In this document: positions 55,812-64,000 of the stretch, piece after piece
Layout: each line of letters begins with the position of its first letter
Numbering within the stretch: position 1 is the stretch's first letter
Assembly: GCF_004214835.1 (NCBI RefSeq)
Contig: NZ_PIQJ01000001.1
Span: 992,001 to 1,056,000 of the forward strand
Direction: 5' to 3'
Source: Pseudidiomarina tainanensis
GTDB lineage: Bacteria > Pseudomonadota > Gammaproteobacteria > Enterobacterales > Alteromonadaceae
Length of the DNA: 64,000 nt
Translations under genes and position numbers: made by a program
The notes under the pieces: generated by a model
Database searches by the model: none
What the model was told of the DNA's origin: nothing
What the model saw: the letters and a program-made list of their open reading frames with translations, nothing else

Positions 55812-56597
55812 ATGGCATTACCTATGACAACAACGGAAGTCTCGACAATAAAAATTCCACGGCACGTGGCAATCATCATGGATGGTAACGGGCGCTGGGC
55901 GCAAATGCGTGGCAAGCGCCGCACCGCAGGTCATAAGGCGGGCGCGCAAGCGGTGCGTGAAGCAGTTGAATTTGCTCGCAAAAAAGGTATTGAGTCATTA
56001 ACCTTGTTTGCGTTTAGTAGTGAAAACTGGAAGCGGCCAGAACAGGAAGTTTCAGTGCTCATGGAATTATTCATGACTGTGCTAAAACGTGAAGTCAAAA
56101 AACTTCACAAGTATAATGTTCGGTTACGAATCATCGGCGATAAGTCAGCTTTTGGCGAGCGTTTGCAACGACAAATGCACGAGGCCGAAGCATTAACTGC
56201 GGGTAATACGGCGTTAAACTTGAATATTGCAGCGAATTACGGTGGTCATTGGGATATCACCCAAGCCGCTCGGAAGTTGGCAGTACAAGTTGAGGCGGGA
56301 GAGCTCACGCCAGCAGATATTACCGAAGAAAAACTGGCTGGCCAGCTTGAGTTAGCTGAACAGCCAGTGCCAGATTTATTAATAAGAACAGGTGGCGAAC
56401 ACCGAATTAGCAATTTTCTGCTGTGGCAATTAGCCTATGCGGAGTTTTATTTTAGTAAGGTATTATGGCCAGACTTTGACGATCGTGAATTTGCCGCAGC
56501 TATTGCAGACTTTAGCTGTCGGGAAAGACGCTTCGGGCTTACGAGTGAGCAATTACAACAAGCCATTTTAGATACCGACGTGACAACCGGGGATTAG
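55812..56597 (+). CDS. uppS: Undecaprenyl diphosphate synthase
   Basis: Makes the C55 lipid carrier for peptidoglycan and O-antigen. 261 residues from the first ATG. The catalytic Asp24 is in [26 protein letters not shown] follows, and [19 protein letters not shown] is the isopentenyl-diphosphate-binding region. The alternative ATG four codons later is equally possible; neither has a clear ribosome-binding site. Confidence 0.95.
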   Translation: MALPMTTTEVSTIKIPRHVAIIMDGNGRWAQMRGKRRTAGHKAGAQAVREAVEFARKKGIESLTLFAFSSENWKRPEQEVSVLMELFMTVLKREVKKLHKYNVRLRIIGDKSAFGERLQRQMHEAEALTAGNTALNLNIAANYGGHWDITQAARKLAVQVEAGELTPADITEEKLAGQLELAEQPVPDLLIRTGGEHRISNFLLWQLAYAEFYFSKVLWPDFDDREFAAAIADFSCRERRFGLTSEQLQQAILDTDVTTGD

Positions 56598-56598
56598 T

Positions 56599-57462
56599 TT
56601 GCTGAAACAACGTTTAATAACTGCAATTATTTTAATCCCATTAGCTTTATATGCGGTGTTTGGGCTGCCATTATTTTGGTTTGCGATTGCCGTGATTGGG
56701 TTAATGGCAGCAGGAGCGTGGGAATGGGCGCCACTGATGAATGTGACGCGCACCAGCGCTCGCATTGCATACACGGCGTTTGTCGCGATCTTACTGGGTT
56801 GTCTCATGTGGTTAGTGCCACTGAATAAGATTTGGTTAGACGGTGAGCTCGACCCGATTATTTATGCATTAATAGTAATTGGATGCGTCTGGTGGTTGCT
56901 GGCGATAGCTCTGGTGATTAATTATCCGAAAAGTCGTCGTGTGTGGTCACGAACTCGTTCAATTGTAGGGGTGTTTGGTTTATTGACCCTCGTTCCAGCA
57001 TGGGCCGGCTTGGTTGCCGTACGTTCACTAAATTATGCTGAGCAACCGTTGTTTGGCGGTTTTGCGGTATTGTTTGTACTACTTCTTGTGTGGGCTGCCG
57101 ATGTCGGTGCCTATTTCGCCGGTGTGCGCTATGGCCGTAACAAACTGATGCCAGCAGTGAGCCCAGGCAAAACAATGGAAGGCCTGTGTGGCGGTATCAC
57201 CTTAGCTTTTGTGGTGATGATGGTATTGGCACATTGGTTGAAAATTCCTGCCGAGCAGTTTAGCGGTTACTACGTAACAGGTTTAGTCACAGTTGTCGCA
57301 TCCGTATTCGGTGACCTCAATGAAAGTATGTTTAAACGCTGTGCCGGCGTAAAAGACAGTGGTTCATTGTTGCCGGGTCATGGTGGCATTCTTGATCGTA
57401 TTGATAGTTTAACCGCTGCGTTACCGATTTTTACGCTCGCTTATTTGTGGTTCTTAGCCTGA
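56599..57462 (+). CDS. cdsA: Phosphatidate cytidylyltransferase
   Basis: Makes CDP-diacylglycerol for phospholipid synthesis in the inner membrane. 287 residues with about eight membrane segments and the C-terminal signature [20 protein letters not shown] followed by GILDRID. Translation begins at TTG one base after the uppS stop, giving [17 protein letters not shown], the standard family start. Confidence 0.95.
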   Translation: MLKQRLITAIILIPLALYAVFGLPLFWFAIAVIGLMAAGAWEWAPLMNVTRTSARIAYTAFVAILLGCLMWLVPLNKIWLDGELDPIIYALIVIGCVWWLLAIALVINYPKSRRVWSRTRSIVGVFGLLTLVPAWAGLVAVRSLNYAEQPLFGGFAVLFVLLLVWAADVGAYFAGVRYGRNKLMPAVSPGKTMEGLCGGITLAFVVMMVLAHWLKIPAEQFSGYYVTGLVTVVASVFGDLNESMFKRCAGVKDSGSLLPGHGGILDRIDSLTAALPIFTLAYLWFLA

Positions 57463-57463
57463 T

Positions 57464-58654
57464 ATGAAGCAACGAGTTACCGTTCTTGGCGCAACTGGCT
57501 CAATTGGCCAGAATACTTTAGCTGTGATGGCAAATCACCCTGAGCACTTCGAGCTGTTTGCGGTAACCGCAAACGGTAACGTGACTGATATGGCGACACT
57601 ATGTCGTCAGTTTAAGCCGCGGGTAGCGGTAATGGCAGATAAACAAGCTGCGCTGCGTTTACAGCAAGAATTAATTGATCTTGACTGCGAAGTTTTAGGC
57701 GGTGCCGAGGCCGTTATTGCGGTCGCCGCTGAACCGCAAGTTGATACGGTTATGGCTGCGATTGTTGGGGCAGCGGGATTGCTGCCAACGATGGCGGCCG
57801 TTAAAGCAGGTAAACGCGTGCTATTGGCAAATAAAGAAGCGTTAGTCATGTCAGGGCAACTATTTATGGATGCCGTGGCGACGCATGGCGCTGAGCTATT
57901 GCCAATCGACAGCGAGCATAATGCGATTTATCAGTGTTTACCGCCAGAAGTGCAACAGCCGTTAGGGCATGCTGATCTCGCTGCAGCGGGCATCCATCAA
58001 ATTTTGTTAACTGGCTCAGGTGGTCCTTTCCGCGAATTACCGATAAGCCAACTTGCGCAACAAACACCGGCGGCAGCGTGTAACCATCCCAACTGGTCGA
58101 TGGGACAAAAAATTTCTGTTGATTCGGCAACCATGTTAAATAAAGGTCTCGAGTATATTGAGGCGCGCTGGTTGTTTAATTGTAACAAGCAACAACTACA
58201 GGTGTTGGTGCATCCGCAAAGTGTCATTCATTCGATGGTGAGCTATTGTGACGGTTCGGTTATTGCGCAACTAGGTCAGCCCGATATGCGTACGCCGATT
58301 GCCTATGGTTTAGGTTACCCGACGCGTATTGAGAGTGGCGTTCAAGCATTGGATTTTCTCCAGCTTAGTGCGCTAACCTTTATGCCTGCTGATGCGGCGC
58401 GTTATCCATGCTTGCAATTAGCGATTGATGCGTGTTGGGAAGGACAGTGGGCGACCACCAGTTTAAATGCAGCCAATGAAATTGCTGTTGCAGCATTCTT
58501 ACAAGAACGTATTCCATTCACCGCAATCGCTAAAATTTGTGATAGTGTGTTACAGCAACTGAACGCAACTGAACTGACAACGGTTGAAGCGTTAATCGAT
58601 TTAGATACTGAAGCACGCGCCATGGCGCGGCAGCAGGTGGAGCAAGTTTCGTAA
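57464..58654 (+). CDS. dxr: 1-deoxy-D-xylulose 5-phosphate reductoisomerase
   Basis: Second step of the MEP isoprenoid pathway, whose products feed UppS. 396 residues. NADPH-binding [16 protein letters not shown] at the start, [14 protein letters not shown], and the metal/substrate region [13 protein letters not shown] are intact. One base separates it from cdsA, and its stop overlaps the rseP start by one base. Confidence 0.97.
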   Translation: MKQRVTVLGATGSIGQNTLAVMANHPEHFELFAVTANGNVTDMATLCRQFKPRVAVMADKQAALRLQQELIDLDCEVLGGAEAVIAVAAEPQVDTVMAAIVGAAGLLPTMAAVKAGKRVLLANKEALVMSGQLFMDAVATHGAELLPIDSEHNAIYQCLPPEVQQPLGHADLAAAGIHQILLTGSGGPFRELPISQLAQQTPAAACNHPNWSMGQKISVDSATMLNKGLEYIEARWLFNCNKQQLQVLVHPQSVIHSMVSYCDGSVIAQLGQPDMRTPIAYGLGYPTRIESGVQALDFLQLSALTFMPADAARYPCLQLAIDACWEGQWATTSLNAANEIAVAAFLQERIPFTAIAKICDSVLQQLNATELTTVEALIDLDTEARAMARQQVEQVS

Positions 58655-60009
58655 TGGGCAGTATTATTTGGTCGCTTGGTGCCTTTGTCATCACCCTTGG
58701 TATTTTGGTGACCTTTCATGAATTTGGACACTATTGGGTAGCCCGTCGTTGTGGTGTGAAAGTACTGACGTTTTCAGTTGGTTTTGGTAAACCAATTTGG
58801 CAACGCCAAGCGCGAGACGGTACCGTGTACCAAGTTGGTCTTATTCCACTCGGCGGCTACGTGCGAATGCTCGATGAGCGCGTAGATGAAGTGCCTGCAG
58901 AGCAACGTCATTTAAGTTTCAATTCAAAATCTGTCGCGCAACGCGCTGCAGTCATCGCAGCGGGGCCAATCGCTAATTTCATTTTGGCAATTGCGGTATT
59001 GTGGTTAATGTTCCTATTGGGGGTGCCATCAGTGAAGCCGATTATCGGCACCACAGACGCTAACTCAATTGCAGCAGCTGCAGGAATTGAAACGCCAGCC
59101 GAAATTGTCTCGGTGGATAACCAACGTACGGCTGACTGGCAACAGGTTAACCTGAACTTGGCGGCAGCACTTGGTAACGAAACTGTGACGCTACAAATCC
59201 GCGACGAAAATAATCGCCTGCGTGACTACACGTTAGACATCAAACAGTGGCGTTTAGATGATAACCAACAGCCAACATTTGTGGCGTTGGGCATGCGTCC
59301 GTTCCAGCCGGAAGTGTCATTAACGTTAAGTTACGTTGCAGAAAATTCGCCGGCAGCTGAGGCTGGTTTACAGCTTCAAGATAAAATTCTCGGATTTAAT
59401 GGAACTCCTGTAACTGATTGGCCTCAAACGAGAGACTTAATCATGCAGGCGCCAGGGCAAGTGGTCGATTTGACCATCGAACGCCAAGGCCAGCAGATGG
59501 TTGTGACAACGCGTTTAGGTAGTCGCGAAGCAAATGGCCAACAAATCGGCTTTTTAGGGGTTGAACCTACCGTTGCCCCGTATCCTGAAGCCTATCGATT
59601 CACCCAACAATTTGGGGTTATCGATGCGCTATGGCAGGGTGCAGAGCGCACCTGGGAATTGATGGTTCTTAGCGTAAAAATGCTGGGTAAACTGGTTACT
59701 GGAACCGTTTCGGTAAGTAATTTAAGCGGGCCTGTTGCGATAGCTGAAGGTGCTGGAGCAACAGCGAGCTATGGATTCGTTTATTTTTTAGGGTTTCTAG
59801 CATTAATTAGTGTCAACTTGGGCATCATTAATTTGGTACCGTTACCGGTATTGGATGGCGGGCACCTCGCATTTTTAGCCATTGAAGGCGCGAGAGGCAA
59901 ACCCGTTTCAGAACGTGTTCAAGAAATTTGTTACCGTATTGGCGGTATTCTAATTTTTGCACTCATGGCAATCGCAATCAGTAATGATATTTTGCGATTG
60001 TCGCAATGA
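58654..60009 (+). CDS. rseP: Site-2 protease RseP
   Basis: Intramembrane zinc protease that cleaves anti-sigma factor RseA in the sigma-E envelope response. 451 residues. HEFGH at 22-26 is in the first membrane helix, two PDZ domains fill about residues 115-305, and LPVLDGGHL near residue 395 gives the third metal ligand. ATG overlaps the dxr stop (TAATG). Confidence 0.96.
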   Translation: MGSIIWSLGAFVITLGILVTFHEFGHYWVARRCGVKVLTFSVGFGKPIWQRQARDGTVYQVGLIPLGGYVRMLDERVDEVPAEQRHLSFNSKSVAQRAAVIAAGPIANFILAIAVLWLMFLLGVPSVKPIIGTTDANSIAAAAGIETPAEIVSVDNQRTADWQQVNLNLAAALGNETVTLQIRDENNRLRDYTLDIKQWRLDDNQQPTFVALGMRPFQPEVSLTLSYVAENSPAAEAGLQLQDKILGFNGTPVTDWPQTRDLIMQAPGQVVDLTIERQGQQMVVTTRLGSREANGQQIGFLGVEPTVAPYPEAYRFTQQFGVIDALWQGAERTWELMVLSVKMLGKLVTGTVSVSNLSGPVAIAEGAGATASYGFVYFLGFLALISVNLGIINLVPLPVLDGGHLAFLAIEGARGKPVSERVQEICYRIGGILIFALMAIAISNDILRLSQ

Positions 60010-60047
60010 AACGACATGTACAACATAAAACAATTAAGTAGCACAGA

Positions 60048-62564
60048 ATGACGTTGAAACAGCTGTTTTTAAGCGCCCTCGTTGCAGCGGCGTCACTGCC
60101 GGCCCACGAGGCGAGTAGTGCAGAAAATAATTCACAAGTAAATGCCGAAAAATTCGTTGTTGAAGATATTCGGGTGCGCGGTTTACAACGTGTCGCATTA
60201 GGTGCGGCGTTAACCTACATTCCTATTCGAGTGGGTGACGAAGTGGATGCGAATCGTATCCGCGCGAGTATTCGTTCTCTCAACTCTGCCGCGTATTTTG
60301 AGAATATTATCGTTAAACGCGACGGTAATACGTTGGTGTTTGAAGTCATCGAACGGCCGACTATTTCAAGTATCGAATTTGATGGCAACAAAGAAATTAA
60401 AGACGAAATGTTGGAAGAGAGTTTGACCGACAGCGGTATCGTTGTTGGCGAACAGCTTGATCGCACGATGATCTCATCGATTGAAACCGGTCTTGAAGAT
60501 TTCTTCCATGGCGTTGGTAAATATAACGCGACAGTTGATATCAACGTGATTGAGTTACCGCGTAACCGAGTGCGTCTCGAATTACAATTCGAAGAAGGTG
60601 ATTCAGCCGAAATTCAACAGATCAATATCGTTGGTAACAGTAGTTTCACTGATGAGCAGTTGCTGGTTGATTTCGAATTAAAAGACCAGTTGCCGTGGTG
60701 GAACTTTATCGGCGAGCGCCGCTACCAGAAGCAGCAGTTAACCGGCGATTTGGAAAAGTTGGAAAGCTTTTATCGTAATCGTGGTTATTTAGCGTTTCAG
60801 GTTGAATCTGTTCAAGTCAGCATGACCCCAGATAGAGAGGGCGTTTACATTACAATTAATGTGAACGAAGGCGACGTATACGATATTCGCGACGTCAATG
60901 TCATTGGCGACCTGAAAGGGCACGAAGAAGTTATTAAACGACTGACTGCTATCGACCCTGGTACGCGTTATAACGCAGAACAAATCACTTTCCTTGAAGA
61001 TGCGATATCGCGCTATTACGGCCGATTTGGCTATGCGTATCCAGAAGTTCGCGCCATACCAGATATGCAAGAAGGTAGTAACGAGGTTGATCTAACGTTT
61101 TCAGTCAATCCTGGTCAACGTATCTATGTTGATAGAATTAACTTCATTGGTAACAACATTACTGCCGATGAAGTCTTGCGTCGTGAAATGCGTCAACTTG
61201 AAGGTGCGCCATTAAACGATCAATTGATTGAACAAAGTAAGGTGCGACTTGAACGCCTTGGTTATTTTGAGACCGTCGAAACCTCAACCCGCAAATCAGA
61301 CACCGAAGATGATCGGGTAGAAGTCGATTTTACCGTAAAAGAACAGCCGTCAGGCAGTTTCAACTTCACCTTGGGTTACGGTGATTATTCAGGTTTCCAA
61401 ATTGGCCTTGGTTTGTCGCAAGAAAACTTCTTAGGCTCGGGTAACCGTGCTGCCATTAACGTCAATACCAACCGCTATAACAAAAGTGCCTCGGTATCGT
61501 ATACCGACCGCTACTTAACCAAAGACGGTGTGAGCTTGTCTGGACAGGTTTATATCAGCGAGTTTGATGCCGGTAACCTTGAAAACTATATTCGTTACAA
61601 CAAAAAACAATATGGTATTGGCAGTTCTATTGGTTTCCCAATTAACGAAGTGACCAGCTTGAATTTCGGTGCAACTTACCGTAACGAGCAAATCAGTAAC
61701 GTTGATAGTTATGAGCAAGTATCACGCTTCTATCGTCCGTACCTTGATGAGCAAAATCCTAATCTTGGCGTTAAATTCGATATTTTTGAGTTATCGGCGG
61801 GTATCAGCCGCGTGACATTGAACCGTGGGATGTTTCCAACGGCAGGTTCATCGAATAGCTTAAGTTTTGAAGTTGCGACGCCAAATAGTGACGTGAATTA
61901 CTTCCGTACTAACTACGACTATCGTCAATATTTCCCAATTACCGACAGCCATAGCTTTGTGTTTATGACACGCTTACGTATTGGCTACGGTAATGGTTAT
62001 GGCACCGATGATAACGGTAACGAGTACTTGTTCCCATTTTATGAGAACTTCCGTTTAGGTGGTCGTGATAACTTGCGTGGCTTTGAGGGCAACACCATTG
62101 GCCCACGTGCGATTTATCGCTATCCACAAACGATTCCTGGTCAGCCAGGATATGATGGTATTCCAACCGGACTGCCAGCATACCCAGGAGCAGATCAACT
62201 CGCGGTAAGCCAATATTCGGTTGGTGGTAACGCGATGGCTGTTGGTGGTCTAGAATTAATTGTGCCAACACCGTTTATTTCTGAAGAGAATAAAAACACG
62301 GTAAGAACAAGTTTCTATATCGATGTTGGTAACGTTTGGGATACCGAGTTTGACTACGCAACGTATAGTCAACTCGAGCTCATCGGTAACTCAGAAGCAT
62401 TGAAGGATTACAGCGAGCCAACGCACTATCGCGCTGCCGCCGGTATTTCTATACAATGGATTTCACCTATGGGACCTATCACGTTATCATTTGGTCGGCC
62501 GATTAAATCAGAAGAGACCGATCGTACGCAGACGTTTACGTTCAATATCGGTACAACATTCTAA
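60048..62564 (+). CDS. bamA: Outer membrane assembly factor BamA
   Basis: Central component of the beta-barrel assembly machine. 838 residues: signal peptide (about 1-25), five POTRA domains (about 33-430; for example VVEDIRVRGLQRVALGAAL) and a C-terminal barrel with NLRGFEGNTIGPRAIY, the conserved VRGF-like loop, and the closing FTFNIGTTF with terminal Phe. Preceded by a weak ribosome-binding site. Followed by its chaperone Skp. Confidence 0.97.
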   Translation: MTLKQLFLSALVAAASLPAHEASSAENNSQVNAEKFVVEDIRVRGLQRVALGAALTYIPIRVGDEVDANRIRASIRSLNSAAYFENIIVKRDGNTLVFEVIERPTISSIEFDGNKEIKDEMLEESLTDSGIVVGEQLDRTMISSIETGLEDFFHGVGKYNATVDINVIELPRNRVRLELQFEEGDSAEIQQINIVGNSSFTDEQLLVDFELKDQLPWWNFIGERRYQKQQLTGDLEKLESFYRNRGYLAFQVESVQVSMTPDREGVYITINVNEGDVYDIRDVNVIGDLKGHEEVIKRLTAIDPGTRYNAEQITFLEDAISRYYGRFGYAYPEVRAIPDMQEGSNEVDLTFSVNPGQRIYVDRINFIGNNITADEVLRREMRQLEGAPLNDQLIEQSKVRLERLGYFETVETSTRKSDTEDDRVEVDFTVKEQPSGSFNFTLGYGDYSGFQIGLGLSQENFLGSGNRAAINVNTNRYNKSASVSYTDRYLTKDGVSLSGQVYISEFDAGNLENYIRYNKKQYGIGSSIGFPINEVTSLNFGATYRNEQISNVDSYEQVSRFYRPYLDEQNPNLGVKFDIFELSAGISRVTLNRGMFPTAGSSNSLSFEVATPNSDVNYFRTNYDYRQYFPITDSHSFVFMTRLRIGYGNGYGTDDNGNEYLFPFYENFRLGGRDNLRGFEGNTIGPRAIYRYPQTIPGQPGYDGIPTGLPAYPGADQLAVSQYSVGGNAMAVGGLELIVPTPFISEENKNTVRTSFYIDVGNVWDTEFDYATYSQLELIGNSEALKDYSEPTHYRAAAGISIQWISPMGPITLSFGRPIKSEETDRTQTFTFNIGTTF

Positions 62565-62584
62565 TAAGTATCAAGGAGTTAATA

Positions 62585-63100
62585 GTGAAAGCTATCGTTA
62601 AATCTAGTATCGCAGTGGCTTTGTTGTCATCTGCAATGTTTGCAAATGCTGCTGAAGCACAGCAAAAAATCGGTTTTGTTAGCATGCAAGAAGTTTTTGC
62701 GAACTTGCCACAAGCGCGCAACCTTGAACAACAAGTTCAAGACGAATTTAAAGGTCAAATTGACGAAGTGACTAAACTTGAAGAGCAAATGCGTGCTTTG
62801 AGTGAAAAAGCACAGCGTGACGCGTCAATCATGTCACCAGCTGAGCGCGTTAAAATGGAACGCGAAATGGAAATGCTCGACACCACTCGTCAACTTAAAA
62901 TGAAAGCTTTGCGCGAAGACATGGGCCGTCGTGGTAATGAATTACGTGACAAATTGATGACTGACGTGATGCGCAATGCACAAGCTGTTGCCAGCGAGCA
63001 AAGCTTTGATGTGGTATTACAAAGCAGTGCATTAATTTACGCCGCTGACTCAGCTAATTTGACTGATGAAGTTGTGAAAAAAATGACTGGTGGAAACTAA
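62585..63100 (+). CDS. skp: Periplasmic chaperone Skp (OmpH)
   Basis: 171 residues with a signal peptide ending FANAAEA and long charged helices (about 45-130) that form the tentacles of the trimer. It escorts unfolded outer-membrane proteins to BamA, encoded just upstream. The start is GTG with AAGGAG 8 bases upstream. [15 protein letters not shown] is the family start of the mature protein. Confidence 0.95.
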   Translation: MKAIVKSSIAVALLSSAMFANAAEAQQKIGFVSMQEVFANLPQARNLEQQVQDEFKGQIDEVTKLEEQMRALSEKAQRDASIMSPAERVKMEREMEMLDTTRQLKMKALREDMGRRGNELRDKLMTDVMRNAQAVASEQSFDVVLQSSALIYAADSANLTDEVVKKMTGGN

Positions 63101-63104
63101 GTTA

Positions 63105-64000
63105 ATGCAAACACTCACATTGCAGCAGCTTGCTGACGCAATTGGTGCGCAGGTGCAGGGCGATGCCGCCCTCACGGTAACCGGTGTTGCAACTCTTGCC
63201 TCGGCTCAGCCGGGGCAAATTGCCTTTTTGGCGAATGAAAAATATCGAAGTCAGCTTGATACGTCGAAAGCAAGTGCCGTCATCGTGGCTCCGAATATCG
63301 AGGTTCCGGCAGGCATGTCAGTTTTGTGCACATCAAATCCATATGCGGGATTTGCGAAAGTTGCGCAGCTGTTAGATACCACGCCAAAGGCTGCTGAAAG
63401 CATCCATGCCAGTGCGCAGATTCATCCAAGTGCAAAGATCGGGAAAAATGTCGCCATTGGTGCGAATGCGGTGATTGCTGAAAATGTTGAGCTCGCCGAC
63501 AATGTAACCATTGGTGTTGGCTGCTATGTCGGCCCTGGTACACGCATTGGCGCGCATACGCAGTTATGGCAACACGTGGTGATTTATCACAACTGCGTGA
63601 TTGGTGAGCACTGTTTGGTGCACGCCGGTAGTGTGATTGGAGCCGATGGTTTTGGTTGGGCCAATGAAGGCGGTAAATGGATTAAAATTCCACAGCTTGG
63701 TCGTGTCGTCATCGGCAATCGAGTCGATATTGGTGCGAGCACGACGATTGATCGCGGAGCCCTAGACGATACTGTGATTAGCAATGGTGTGATTATTGAT
63801 AATCAGTGCCAGATTGCGCATAACGTGTTTATCGATGAAGATACTGCGATTGCTGGTTGTACGGTATTAGCTGGTAGTTGTCGTATTGGTAAACGTTGTC
63901 TGATCGGTGGTGCTACCGCAATTAACGGACATATTTCGATTTGCGATGACGTACAAATCAGTGGTTTCTCAATGGTTATCAAAGAGATTACTGAGCCTGG
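63105..64000 (+). CDS. lpxD: UDP-3-O-acyl-glucosamine N-acyltransferase, N-terminal part
   Basis: The first 298 codons are present; the gene runs off the window. LpxD adds the second acyl chain in lipid A synthesis. The uridine-binding N-terminal domain ([17 protein letters not shown]) is followed by left-handed beta-helix hexapeptides ([19 protein letters not shown]) and the region [20 protein letters not shown] with [16 protein letters not shown]. The bamA-skp-lpxD order is standard. Confidence 0.97.
   Translation, partial: MQTLTLQQLADAIGAQVQGDAALTVTGVATLASAQPGQIAFLANEKYRSQLDTSKASAVIVAPNIEVPAGMSVLCTSNPYAGFAKVAQLLDTTPKAAESIHASAQIHPSAKIGKNVAIGANAVIAENVELADNVTIGVGCYVGPGTRIGAHTQLWQHVVIYHNCVIGEHCLVHAGSVIGADGFGWANEGGKWIKIPQLGRVVIGNRVDIGASTTIDRGALDDTVISNGVIIDNQCQIAHNVFIDEDTAIAGCTVLAGSCRIGKRCLIGGATAINGHISICDDVQISGFSMVIKEITEP

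Noticed and set aside
1-64000. tRNA or rRNA genes, prophage, insertion sequences, secretion or defence islands
   Set aside because: No transposase, integrase, phage or defence gene is recognisable and nearly all bases are covered by conserved housekeeping or catabolic genes.

Overview
This 64-kb window is ordinary-looking gammaproteobacterial chromosome with balanced base composition and dense short operons. I see no prophage, insertion sequence, CRISPR array, rRNA or tRNA gene. Neighbourhoods known from enteric and marine gammaproteobacteria recur: smpB/ratA-rnfH, smrB/prmB-aroC-epmC, gcvA/rlmM, ppnN-queF/syd-yqcC-truC, and dapD-glnD-map/rpsB-tsf-pyrH-frr-uppS-cdsA-dxr-rseP-bamA-skp-lpxD. 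Together with full leucine and near-full valine catabolic clusters, this suggests a marine heterotroph of the Alteromonadales, perhaps Idiomarinaceae. The family-level call is inference.

Layout. 1-2.8 kb: the head of a trp operon (trpE-trpG-trpD, minus strand) behind a readable trp attenuator with a three-Trp leader peptide. 2.8-9.6 kb: trans-translation and ribosome-rescue genes (smpB, smrB), ratA-rnfH, sixA, prmB, aroC, epmC, a tiny lipoprotein, an NAD-kinase-like protein and a 2Fe-2S ferredoxin. 9.7-15.5 kb: purine permease plus gpt, proS, trmO, a secreted GVG-repeat protein and an H-NS homologue. 15.6-28.4 kb: a nine-gene minus-strand operon liuR-liuA-liuB-liuC-liuD-liuE-aacS-(GGDEF/EAL)-etfQO. 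28.5-38.8 kb: thiolase, an EamA exporter, an AraC-type regulator divergent from the valine cluster (mmsA, acyl-CoA dehydrogenase, 3-hydroxyisobutyryl-CoA hydrolase, mmsB, SDR), then a GcvA-like regulator and a small hydrolase. 39-48 kb: rlmM, NAD-type isocitrate dehydrogenase, ppnN, queF, syd and small conserved genes of unknown function. 48-64 kb: dapD-glnD-map and, divergently, the translation/envelope superoperon from rpsB to lpxD, which runs off the end.

How it works together. Leucine is taken from isovaleryl-CoA (LiuA) through 3-methylcrotonyl-CoA carboxylase (LiuB/LiuD), methylglutaconyl-CoA hydratase (LiuC) and HMG-CoA lyase (LiuE) to acetoacetate. AacS activates the acetoacetate and the nearby thiolase splits it to acetyl-CoA. 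ETF-QO passes electrons from the acyl-CoA dehydrogenases to quinone. Valine is handled by the mms cluster, which lacks a recognisable methacrylyl-CoA hydratase.

The most unusual signal is a family of four long hairpin-forming intergenic repeats (near 4.8, 28.5, 31.6 and 35.6 kb). Their arms are built from a GATATTA heptamer, and base changes between copies are matched in both arms. Three of the four sit among the branched-chain degradation genes. A second oddity is a c-di-GMP-type GGDEF protein with a degenerate EAL domain embedded, almost without gaps, in the leucine operon.
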